This document shows positions 8,623 through 16,065 of a stretch of DNA of 64,000 nt, piece after piece. The notes beneath the pieces were generated by a model, which worked only from the letters and a program-made list of their open reading frames with translations, did not search any database and had not been told where the DNA came from. Position 1 is the stretch's first letter. Each line of letters begins with the position of its first letter. The position numbers were made by a program, and so were the translations under genes. Source of the DNA: Jiulongibacter sediminis (GTDB taxonomy: Bacteria; Bacteroidota; Bacteroidia; Cytophagales; Spirosomataceae); assembly GCF_001306455.1 (NCBI RefSeq), contig NZ_LGTQ01000011.1, forward strand, positions 1 to 64,000. Direction: 5' to 3'.

Positions 8623-10218
8623 ATGAAGAAACTTAGCACATTATTAATTCTTCTCTGGCAGATCACGGCAGGACAAAGCCTTACCCTCCTCCCTGGGCAG
8701 ATACAGTTGCCCGTACTTGACTTTGAAACTCTCGAAAATCAAAGCAATCCTGAAGAAGGAACTGTGATTTACCAACCCGCATTAAATTGTTTGGCGTATT
8801 ATAACGGCACCCGTTGGAATTGTATCGGCGAGACCCGGCCCATCTGGAGCTATGTAAGAAATTCACTTGCGATCAAGGTGATCAATGCCACGTCCATGTC
8901 AGAAGTGTATGACATTAAAAACCAGGGGGACTCGGCACTCTTTTCTCTTGTCAAAATCCAGGGGACAGTAAGTGTATTGTCTTCCACCATAAACGCCACA
9001 GCCACATACGATTACCTCCTCATCAGGGCCGACTCTGCTTTAAATCCGGTATGGTATAAAAAGATAAGTTTTACCGGCGAAGACTTTCACCTGAGCCGTA
9101 TTAAACAAAGAGCGAATGGCGATATACTACTCGTAGGTCATTATAAAAACGGGTCTTTGGCTTATAACGGAAGCCAATTGCAATCACATACCGGTAGTCC
9201 CAAAAGCTTTGTAATGGAGGTAAATGCGGTAACTGGCAGCTTGAACTGGCACAGAAAACCAGGCAGTTCTGGCTCCTTTAAAACCTATGACATGGCAGTC
9301 AGAGCAAACGGTGACCTCTTTCTGGTCGGGAGATTTGAGGCCAATGCCCAGGTTCTTGGCTCCACTCTGCCATCAACGGGCGGGGCTTTTGTAATGCTTC
9401 TTAACAATGATGCCACGGCAATTAAGAACACCAAAACATGGCACAGTAATTCCAACTATCTCAAGGCCAGATTTATAGAGGTTAACAACACCTTTGAGTA
9501 CGTCAATGTAGTTTCGGAGTTTACTGACAGTCTTTCGTTTTTTGGGCAAAGCCTTCATACAAATTCACCCTCTGCCATTTTTGTACAAACCTTTTACTAT
9601 TACAATGCAAGTAATCTAATTGCGGGTGGAGTTGCTTATACCCAAGGCGGGCCTACCGATAGTTTGGGAATCACGCGTTTTGAAAGAAATATTTTGATAG
9701 GCGAAGCAAAGGGCAGTCATCTATTTAACAATCCCGGTACCTATATCAACTCCTTTGGCACTCAAATCGACGGAAGTTTTGCTATCGGTACTGCTACTAA
9801 TAACTTATCAGCTTATTTCTATCCCATTGCAAGCACTATAAGTTATCAACGCAATAAAACCAAGATTCACTACGCACACTCAAATAATCTGTTGATTAGT
9901 GGCAGTGCAAATGAATTCCCCTCCCTATTTACTTACCCGAATCCATTTAGCCAGCAATCACAGATTTCATCCCCGATAGAGATTTCCGGCTCAACTGTGC
10001 TGTATTCGATAGGAACCAGAACAAGCACTTTTGAAGCCATCAGCCCGGTATCGGTTCCCAACCGCATTCCCTATTTTACCGAAATGGCCTTCTATTCCGG
10101 AGGGGTATTTTATGGACTCAATTATTTCAACTCATACTGTGAAATAGACGGAATACGGTTCCAGAAACCCCCATCTGCCTTTGCGGAAGCTGTACTTCTC
10201 AATACTAAATACAAATAG
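8623..10218 (+). CDS. Secreted propeller-like repeat protein, copy 1 of 3
   Basis: 531 residues, exported (signal peptide to about residue 18, TAGQ). The N-terminal module has LLPGQIQLPVLDF, then NPEEGTVIY and a pair of Cys around NGTRWNC. The rest is made of repeats of about 45-55 residues like GDLFLVGRFEANAQV, GSPKSFVMEVNA and GSLNW, as in SBBP-type beta-propellers of Bacteroidota surface proteins. There is no recognisable sorting domain at the C-terminus. Two paralogues follow directly (10220 and 11772). Function unknown; likely a surface or extracellular binding protein. Confidence 0.65.
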   Translation: MKKLSTLLILLWQITAGQSLTLLPGQIQLPVLDFETLENQSNPEEGTVIYQPALNCLAYYNGTRWNCIGETRPIWSYVRNSLAIKVINATSMSEVYDIKNQGDSALFSLVKIQGTVSVLSSTINATATYDYLLIRADSALNPVWYKKISFTGEDFHLSRIKQRANGDILLVGHYKNGSLAYNGSQLQSHTGSPKSFVMEVNAVTGSLNWHRKPGSSGSFKTYDMAVRANGDLFLVGRFEANAQVLGSTLPSTGGAFVMLLNNDATAIKNTKTWHSNSNYLKARFIEVNNTFEYVNVVSEFTDSLSFFGQSLHTNSPSAIFVQTFYYYNASNLIAGGVAYTQGGPTDSLGITRFERNILIGEAKGSHLFNNPGTYINSFGTQIDGSFAIGTATNNLSAYFYPIASTISYQRNKTKIHYAHSNNLLISGSANEFPSLFTYPNPFSQQSQISSPIEISGSTVLYSIGTRTSTFEAISPVSVPNRIPYFTEMAFYSGGVFYGLNYFNSYCEIDGIRFQKPPSAFAEAVLLNTKYK

Positions 10219-10219
10219 C

Positions 10220-11785
10220 ATGAATAAGATACTCTACCTACTGCTCTTCATTCTTTCTTTTGGAGGAGGTATTTGTCAAAATATCCAAATGAGTCCGAAT
10301 GGCTTGGTTTTGCCTAAAGTCAATATGAAAACCCTGGAACAAAGCCAGATAGCTCAGGAAGGCATGATGGTTTACGACAGCTGTTTCCACCTTCCCAGGT
10401 TTTACGATGGCAAAAACTGGAGTTTTGGCCGGGGAGAAGCTGATAACCACGAGGTGGTTTCCCGCTTTCTGCAATTCAAAGCCACTTCTGGTCATTCGCT
10501 CTCAGTCGAGGTTTTGAAAAACGATTTTCAAGGCAATATCTATTTCTATGGCCGGAAAGAAGAGGGTACCGTGCAATACGAAAATCTTTCAAAGACTTGC
10601 CCACCAAACAATTATCTGCATACTATCGGTAAACTCGATAAATATGGAAATATGCTCTGGTGGTATTCATTTTTTACCGCACAGGACTTTTGCGTCATTT
10701 ATGATTTGGCGGCCGACTCTCAGGGAAATGTTTTTGCAGTAGGAAGAATAGCCGAGCCTGTTTCTTTTGATGGTTTTACCACGATCAACCCTTCCGGCAA
10801 TTCCATGGGTTTCATTCTCAAAATCAATTCAAGCGGGCAGTATGGCTGGTCAAAATTGATTCAAAACGGACCATTAAGCCAGGTGGAGGTATTTGCCGAT
10901 GACAACCTCATCGTGGGCGGATCATTCTCGGGTAATTTGACTTTTGAGTCGGTCAACCTACAGTCTTCAACACAAACCGCATTTGTTTTCAAAACCGACG
11001 GCAGCGGCACGCCTACCTATAGCAGAACTTTTTCGGCAAGTACTTCTGCAGCCTTGCAGGCCCTCTCTGTAAACCTTTACGACTGGGCCGTGGCGGTCGA
11101 TTTTGAAGGTAATTATCAATTTGGGTTTCAGACTATTCCATCAGACTCTGTCGATATTTTTGTTACTGCATTTGATGTCTCAGACCAAATATCTCTATTT
11201 AAAAAAATAGGGGGATCAGGCATTCAAAATGCACGCCATCTTCTACTTTCTGACTCAAAACTACTTATTGATGGCAGATTTGAAGACAACTTCACCGTCG
11301 ATTCCTACGCGTATCAATTCGGGGTGAATGGCAATTATAGTGGTTTTTTTATCGTTCTTGAAAGAAGCAATGCCACTCTTACAGACCGTCTGGTTATTCA
11401 ACCCGAACAGGAAAATGAAAATGCCTGGTTTTATCATATTGCTCATGATTTTTTCGGCAATTTCTACATATCCTACCGCGTAAATGGTTCTGGTGTACTA
11501 CATACCGTGGACAATTCAGAATTGTATGAAAATATCCCCTCAGGTTATGGCATCCTGAAGTTCAAATTGCCTTTCAACCATCCTATCGAGCCGGTATATC
11601 TAAGAAAAACAGAGCAATTTGTCTGGCCTCAAGGTTTGATAGCCCACGGCTTTTATAAAGGAGCCTTTATGAGCCTTAGCACCAACACCCCCAGCAATTA
11701 TTGGCTCCCGGTAGATGGCTTTGATTTTACTAATCCAAAATATTCGAACTCTTCCTTCATCAGACATTACTATGAAAACTATTGA
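10220..11785 (+). CDS. Secreted propeller-like repeat protein, copy 2 of 3
   Basis: 521 residues when started at the ATG at 10220, one base after the stop of copy 1. This start gives a clean signal peptide (MNKILYLLLFILS, cleavage after GICQ); an earlier in-frame start inside copy 1 does not. The N-terminal module is again LVLPKVNMKTLEQ, EGMMVYD and YDGKNW. The body has repeats such as GNVFAVGRIAEPVSF and NLIVGGSFSGNLTF followed by FVFKTDGSG, matching copies 1 and 3. The near-zero gap suggests translational coupling. Tandem duplication is the simplest origin, but the copies are already very divergent. Confidence 0.65.
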   Translation: MNKILYLLLFILSFGGGICQNIQMSPNGLVLPKVNMKTLEQSQIAQEGMMVYDSCFHLPRFYDGKNWSFGRGEADNHEVVSRFLQFKATSGHSLSVEVLKNDFQGNIYFYGRKEEGTVQYENLSKTCPPNNYLHTIGKLDKYGNMLWWYSFFTAQDFCVIYDLAADSQGNVFAVGRIAEPVSFDGFTTINPSGNSMGFILKINSSGQYGWSKLIQNGPLSQVEVFADDNLIVGGSFSGNLTFESVNLQSSTQTAFVFKTDGSGTPTYSRTFSASTSAALQALSVNLYDWAVAVDFEGNYQFGFQTIPSDSVDIFVTAFDVSDQISLFKKIGGSGIQNARHLLLSDSKLLIDGRFEDNFTVDSYAYQFGVNGNYSGFFIVLERSNATLTDRLVIQPEQENENAWFYHIAHDFFGNFYISYRVNGSGVLHTVDNSELYENIPSGYGILKFKLPFNHPIEPVYLRKTEQFVWPQGLIAHGFYKGAFMSLSTNTPSNYWLPVDGFDFTNPKYSNSSFIRHYYENY

Positions 11786-13331
11786 TTATAAATATTTTAT
11801 AACACTCATTCTTCTGGGAGTATTGTTTGGCAATACCTCCAAAGCACAATTTGCCGAGCTCAATCCGGCACCACCCCAAAACGACATTCACAGCTATTTC
11901 AGGCTGCCGATTTCTAATACATCAGGGACTTTTGAAGAAGGCTCCGCACGGTTCAATCCGGTCAAAAAATGCGTGGAATTTTACGATGGAACTCGCTGGA
12001 ACTGCTCCGAATCACGTGCAATAAATACTAATAAATTGCACGTATCAGAAAGTTTTACCGACGCCAATACTCACCTCAAAAGCATCAGCCTGAGCGATGG
12101 TAAGATTGTGTCCTTCTATATGGCACATACAGGTGACAGCCTTCGTGTTTTCGGTCAAAATCTGAAAATGCTGCACAGCAATACCTCCGTACTTATAGCA
12201 GCCGCTGATGCAGATGGCCACTATCTATGGCATGCTGAAACCTCAATTTATTACCAGGATATCTTCGATATAGAGCCCGATCATGCGGGCAATCTGTTTC
12301 TCTCTTTCATAAGCAATAGTCCATTCTTTTATCAGGGCACTTTGGTGGATTCTTATAGCAACGACAACTGTATAGTCCTCAAAATCAACGGAAACGGGAT
12401 TTTGGCAGGCATTCGGGAAGTGGCTCAAGGTTACTTTCCGCTCGACCTTTGCGTGAGTCAAAACAATAAACTGTATGTCCTCTTCAAATTTACAGGGCCG
12501 TTTGTTTTTGCCGGTACCACCATTCAGCCCACCACAACTTCCAATGTTTTTCTGGCACGCTATAGTTCATCGCTGCTTTTGGAACAGTACGATTTTTTTG
12601 AAAGTACTGACTATCTGTCTGTTAATTCAATAGTTAGCACTCCCGGCTCGCTTTATTTGGGTGGTCAGGTAGGAGGCACTTTAAAAAAAGGAGGAAGTGT
12701 ATTAACTAGCACCGGATTAGGCTTGTATGCTTTTGTTTTGAAGTTAAACGAAAATGCTGCTACGCAATGGATCAAAATTGCAGAGCAGGATCCGGGAGGA
12801 CAGTCTGATTTGAGAAGCCTGGTTTTTCTTGACAATAAGCTTTATGCTCTAATTGGTTGCCCCCATGATTTCGGGTTTAGAAACAGTGCCAACCAGTTAG
12901 TAAACTTTCAGCTTGACGGATATGAATACATGGCTATATTCAGGTTTACGGTCGATGGCTTTGCTGAGGACTATTGTCGTTTCACAGGCAATATTAATTA
13001 TAACCCGTATTTATATGACAACGGTAGTCAACTGGTGGCCGGATCCGGCAATAAGCTTTTCTACCAGTCTGAGGTGATGGGTGCTGGCATCTCGTTTAAC
13101 CACCTCACAATCTCCGCCTTACCCGGAAATCGGCAGATTTATAAAATAAATCCGAATCTGGAGCTGGAAGACCATTGGGTGCTATCGGGAGCTTCCTCCC
13201 CATCAATTTTCCAGTCAGGAGAGGCAGATTTGATGGCCGTTTTCAACTATTCAAATGTTGAAATCAATAAAGCGAAGTTCACTAAACTACTTACTAATCA
13301 GTCAGAAACGTATTATTTCCTACTCAAATGA
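11772..13331 (+). CDS. Secreted propeller-like repeat protein, copy 3 of 3
   Basis: 519 residues from the ATG at 11772, which lies 14 bases inside the end of copy 2. The signal peptide ends near TSKAQ. The N-terminal module has FEEGSARFNPVKKC and FYDGTRWNCSE, sharing the Cys..WNC pair with copy 1. The body holds repeats such as GNLFLSFISNSPFFYQG and NKLYVLFKFTGPFVFAG with FVLKLNENAA. It is the last gene of this tight operon; a 110-bp gap with a new operator and promoter separates it from the FISUMP gene. Confidence 0.65.
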   Translation: MKTIDYKYFITLILLGVLFGNTSKAQFAELNPAPPQNDIHSYFRLPISNTSGTFEEGSARFNPVKKCVEFYDGTRWNCSESRAINTNKLHVSESFTDANTHLKSISLSDGKIVSFYMAHTGDSLRVFGQNLKMLHSNTSVLIAAADADGHYLWHAETSIYYQDIFDIEPDHAGNLFLSFISNSPFFYQGTLVDSYSNDNCIVLKINGNGILAGIREVAQGYFPLDLCVSQNNKLYVLFKFTGPFVFAGTTIQPTTTSNVFLARYSSSLLLEQYDFFESTDYLSVNSIVSTPGSLYLGGQVGGTLKKGGSVLTSTGLGLYAFVLKLNENAATQWIKIAEQDPGGQSDLRSLVFLDNKLYALIGCPHDFGFRNSANQLVNFQLDGYEYMAIFRFTVDGFAEDYCRFTGNINYNPYLYDNGSQLVAGSGNKLFYQSEVMGAGISFNHLTISALPGNRQIYKINPNLELEDHWVLSGASSPSIFQSGEADLMAVFNYSNVEINKAKFTKLLTNQSETYYFLLK

Positions 13332-13350
13332 GCCTTAAACGCTTTCCGCT

Positions 13351-13383
13351 CAAAATTGAGAGCATCTGCCCCAAAATCGAAAG
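13351..13383 (+). promoter_or_regulatory. Direct-repeat operator candidate, 21-bp period, second site
   Basis: AAAATTGAGAG at 13352 and AAAATCGAAAG at 13373 are 21 bp apart. The -7-like box GACCTTTG lies at 13404-13411, 20 bases after the second half-site, almost the same geometry as before the gene at 8136. The flanking bases (CTC/CCGCTC before copy 1) also agree. Confidence 0.58.
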
Positions 13384-13440
13384 CCACTTCTCTTCGTCTT
13401 TTTGACCTTTGACCCATCACTTTTTTAAAAACAATCAATC

Positions 13441-14394
13441 ATGAAAACACTTTTTCTCTCTGCACTCATTTCATTCTCAGCCACTGCCCAGGATATGGAC
13501 GTGGTTGGCTCTCTCAAGGTAGGTCAAATGCCCATCGACAATGCCGCCAATAAAGTTGTAGTACAGAAAGCCGACGGCAAACTTGGCACCCGTGACCTAA
13601 ATTCTCTGGCAGCCGCTCCGGCAGATACCAGCCGCTCTTTAGGATCTGATCTTGATATCTTCAAAACATTCTGTAGCTGCCCGCCTGAAAATATGCCACC
13701 TTCCATGATCAGAAAGCTTCGCGAAAGTGGATATTCAGAGGAAGACCTCAGCTTAATGGGCGTTTCTGAGCAACAGATCAGACGATCAAAACCGGTGGTT
13801 GACGGTGATGGCAATGTGTATGAAGTAATGAAGGTGGTAGTGCAGGAAGTGGGCACTTTTTATGTCCTGAAAGAAAACCTCAAAACCACAAAGTTTAATG
13901 ACGGCACCGTGATTGCAGGAAACCTTCCGGCCTCAGGCTGGGTAAATGCAGCGGCCACTCAAACCCCGGCCTGGGCCTATCCTGAAAACAATGCCGTCAA
14001 CAAAGACAAATACGGCCTATTGTACAATGGGTACGTGCTAACCGAAGGAAAAAACGCCTGTCCGCTTGGCTGGACTCCCGCCAACAATAGTGACCTGATG
14101 AACATCGGAAGTTCAACAGCGGAATATTTCAGAGCGGTAGGTACCGATACCTGGGACTTCCCGAACAGCGGAAATAATTTCTCCGGCCTGAATGTACCCG
14201 GAGCAGGCGGAATAGAAATTGACGGTGACGATGTAGCTTTCCGTATTGCTGCCGTGTTTCATTCTTATCAAGTGAACCCAAGCTCTGGCGATATCATGAG
14301 CACTACTGTCCTTAAGGATAGCGAAACGGTAACACAAAACGATAAACCCAAAGCTTATGGGGGTAGCATAAGATGCGTAAGTATCTCCTGGTAA
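13441..14394 (+). CDS. Secreted FISUMP-domain protein
   Basis: 317 residues. A signal peptide (1-16, ATAQ) leads into a short repeat-free region, a Cys-containing helical segment (CSCPPENMPP, then a YSEEDLSLMGVSEQQI motif at about 90-110) and the Fibrobacter-succinogenes-type major paralogous domain at about 115-317. That domain is recognised by DGNVYEVMKV, FYVLKENLKTTKFNDG, GLLYNGY, CPLGWTPANNSDL and the terminal GGSIRCVS. FISUMP domains occur on secreted and surface proteins; their exact role is unknown. It heads an operon with a LytTR regulator (24-bp gap) and the protein at 14787. Confidence 0.8.
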   Translation: MKTLFLSALISFSATAQDMDVVGSLKVGQMPIDNAANKVVVQKADGKLGTRDLNSLAAAPADTSRSLGSDLDIFKTFCSCPPENMPPSMIRKLRESGYSEEDLSLMGVSEQQIRRSKPVVDGDGNVYEVMKVVVQEVGTFYVLKENLKTTKFNDGTVIAGNLPASGWVNAAATQTPAWAYPENNAVNKDKYGLLYNGYVLTEGKNACPLGWTPANNSDLMNIGSSTAEYFRAVGTDTWDFPNSGNNFSGLNVPGAGGIEIDGDDVAFRIAAVFHSYQVNPSSGDIMSTTVLKDSETVTQNDKPKAYGGSIRCVSISW

Positions 14395-14418
14395 TCCATT
14401 CAAATAAAAGACAAAATC

Positions 14419-14790
14419 ATGAAAACGAATAGTTCAAAATGTTGCTCCCGGAGCCTGAGCCTGTCGAAGGCAAAGGGTTTTGTTCACCTCGGTGGTCGCC
14501 TCCACGAAAATCCCGAAAACATCAGCCTGCTTAAAGCCGACATCAATTACACCCATATCTATTTTACAGATGGTAGCCACAAATTGGTGGCTACCACGCT
14601 CGGAATACTCGAAAAAAGACTTCCAAAGAACTTTTTCAGAGTCAATCGCTCTACTGTTGTGAGTTTAAAAAACATAAGGCCCTCTGAAAACGAGGACCAG
14701 ATTTTCGGTGAAAAAGGAGGAGCCATTAGAATCTCAAGACGCAGAAAAGAGGCCTTCAAAATGCAGTACCAAAAATTCAAACAAGCATGA
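14419..14790 (+). CDS. Orphan LytTR-domain DNA-binding protein
   Basis: 123 residues, consisting almost only of a LytTR domain with no receiver. The core runs from about residue 24: FVHLGGRLHENPENISLLKA, DINYTHIYF, VATTLGILEKRL, FFRVNRSTVVSL and the basic tail ISRRRK. It shares the G-G-R start and the NYT/ATTL blocks with the four other small LytTR proteins in this window. Its first 20 residues are odd: they include SLSLSKAKG encoded by a short dispersed palindromic element. It lies between two secreted-protein genes and overlaps the next gene by four bases (ATGA). It probably regulates this operon or related ones (inference). Confidence 0.85.
   Translation: MKTNSSKCCSRSLSLSKAKGFVHLGGRLHENPENISLLKADINYTHIYFTDGSHKLVATTLGILEKRLPKNFFRVNRSTVVSLKNIRPSENEDQIFGEKGGAIRISRRRKEAFKMQYQKFKQA
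14451..14475. repeat. REP-like palindromic element (GAGCCTGTCGAAGGC) inside the LytTR coding region
   Basis: The sequence GAGCCTGTCGAAGGC, preceded by a second GAGCCTGA, is a known type of short dispersed repeat in many bacterial genomes. Here it sits in frame within the 5' coding part of the LytTR gene and is translated as SLSLSKA. A longer, rearranged relative lies at 61264-61303. The other LytTR paralogues lack these residues, which suggests an insertion. Confidence 0.55.
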
Positions 14791-15890
14791 AAAACGGAAT
14801 ATTATTATTGGTGCTTTTGTCGCATGTAAGCTTCGCCCAATCCATCACTGGCAAATGGGAAAACAAGCAATTCGGCTACAGCTTTGTTTTCAATCAAAAC
14901 GGCAGCTATAATTTTGATTTCCCTGCCCAAAACATGCGAAATCTGAGCGGCACCTATCAAAAAAGTGGCAATACACTCCTTATCAAAAATGCTTATGGTA
15001 CAGTCAATTACAAGATTCAATGGGTTGGGAATCAACTTCGATTGAGTGATGCTCAAGGGACCTGGATTTTGAATAAAGTCGGTGGGAATTCACTGCTCGA
15101 TGAGTCAAAATTCCCGAAGATTATTGCTCAGTCAGGTACTCTAAAACTCACCGAAGAGGGACCCAAAACCTATGAAACCATCATCAATTTGGTGTTGGAT
15201 AAAAAAGTAACCACTGTAGATTATCAATCCATAGTGGCTGAGACAAAACGCATGTTTCTCAAATGCCCCGAAGTGATCTTAGGAGATATACAAACGGCCA
15301 AAGAGAGCTTTGAGCAAATCCTGCAGAACGGTGATCCTAATGTGATTGGTCAGTTCAGGCAAGCTTTTTTGGGGCAGGTTTACCAAATGGCGGTGATTGA
15401 CCAGAATCCTGATATGCAGGTTTTCTGGAAGATTTTTGACAAGTATCTGGACGTAGTAGCCTTTGACTCAAAATCTCAATTGGTCCTAACCTCCAAAGAT
15501 TTGGAGGCCTATCTCAATTATATCGACCTATTGGCTGTCAATCAGGGCGGACAAAAGTTGAATTTGGCCAGCAGGAAACAACTATCAGAACAAACGATCG
15601 CCAACTTCTCCCGACTCAGTCAAAACGAAAAAAAGTTTCTATCCAATGCCGACCTGGCCTATCAGCTCACCAAAAGTAATTTAAGCCGATTCACCGCTCA
15701 GCAAACCCAAACCTTTCGTCAACAATTCACGCCACAAGTTCAGCTCGTTCAAACTCAACAAATGGACGCCGACTTCTATCAGCGATATAGCCGCATGATG
15801 CTCGAAAATCACGTGAGCATAATGAACGGAATAGAAAATCTCGGCGGAACGGGTGATTATTGGGAAATAAAACCAAGTTATGGGTGGTAA
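14787..15890 (+). CDS. Secreted protein with lipocalin-like N-domain and unknown helical C-domain
   Basis: 367 residues. A signal peptide (1-17, SFAQ) is followed by an N-terminal beta domain of about 80 residues (ITGKWENKQFGYSFVF, LSGTYQKSGNTLLI, ending TWILNKV) that reads like the lipocalin-like domains of Bacteroidota. The remaining 260 residues are mostly predicted helix, with phrases such as FRQAFLGQVYQMAVIDQNPD and LEAYLNYIDLLAV; I do not recognise them. The start codon overlaps the stop of the LytTR gene as ATGA, so the two are translationally coupled. Function unknown. Confidence 0.6.
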   Translation: MKNGILLLVLLSHVSFAQSITGKWENKQFGYSFVFNQNGSYNFDFPAQNMRNLSGTYQKSGNTLLIKNAYGTVNYKIQWVGNQLRLSDAQGTWILNKVGGNSLLDESKFPKIIAQSGTLKLTEEGPKTYETIINLVLDKKVTTVDYQSIVAETKRMFLKCPEVILGDIQTAKESFEQILQNGDPNVIGQFRQAFLGQVYQMAVIDQNPDMQVFWKIFDKYLDVVAFDSKSQLVLTSKDLEAYLNYIDLLAVNQGGQKLNLASRKQLSEQTIANFSRLSQNEKKFLSNADLAYQLTKSNLSRFTAQQTQTFRQQFTPQVQLVQTQQMDADFYQRYSRMMLENHVSIMNGIENLGGTGDYWEIKPSYGW

Positions 15891-16065
15891 CAGATAAATG
15901 TCACTTCTTGTGTCTCGATAGCCATCGTGAGAGAACAGTCTAAAGCCCAAGAAAACCAATCGCCAAAACCCTTAAATAAAATGATATTAACTAAACAAAA
16001 ACCTGTCAAAAAAATCCTTTCAGGCTTCCTAAATTAGCAAGGCTGTCTATAACTCTACTTTTTTA

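Noticed and set aside
8349-8666. Minus-strand open frame across the 8136/8623 junction
   Set aside because: Covers two well-supported plus-strand genes and reads as non-protein-like sequence.
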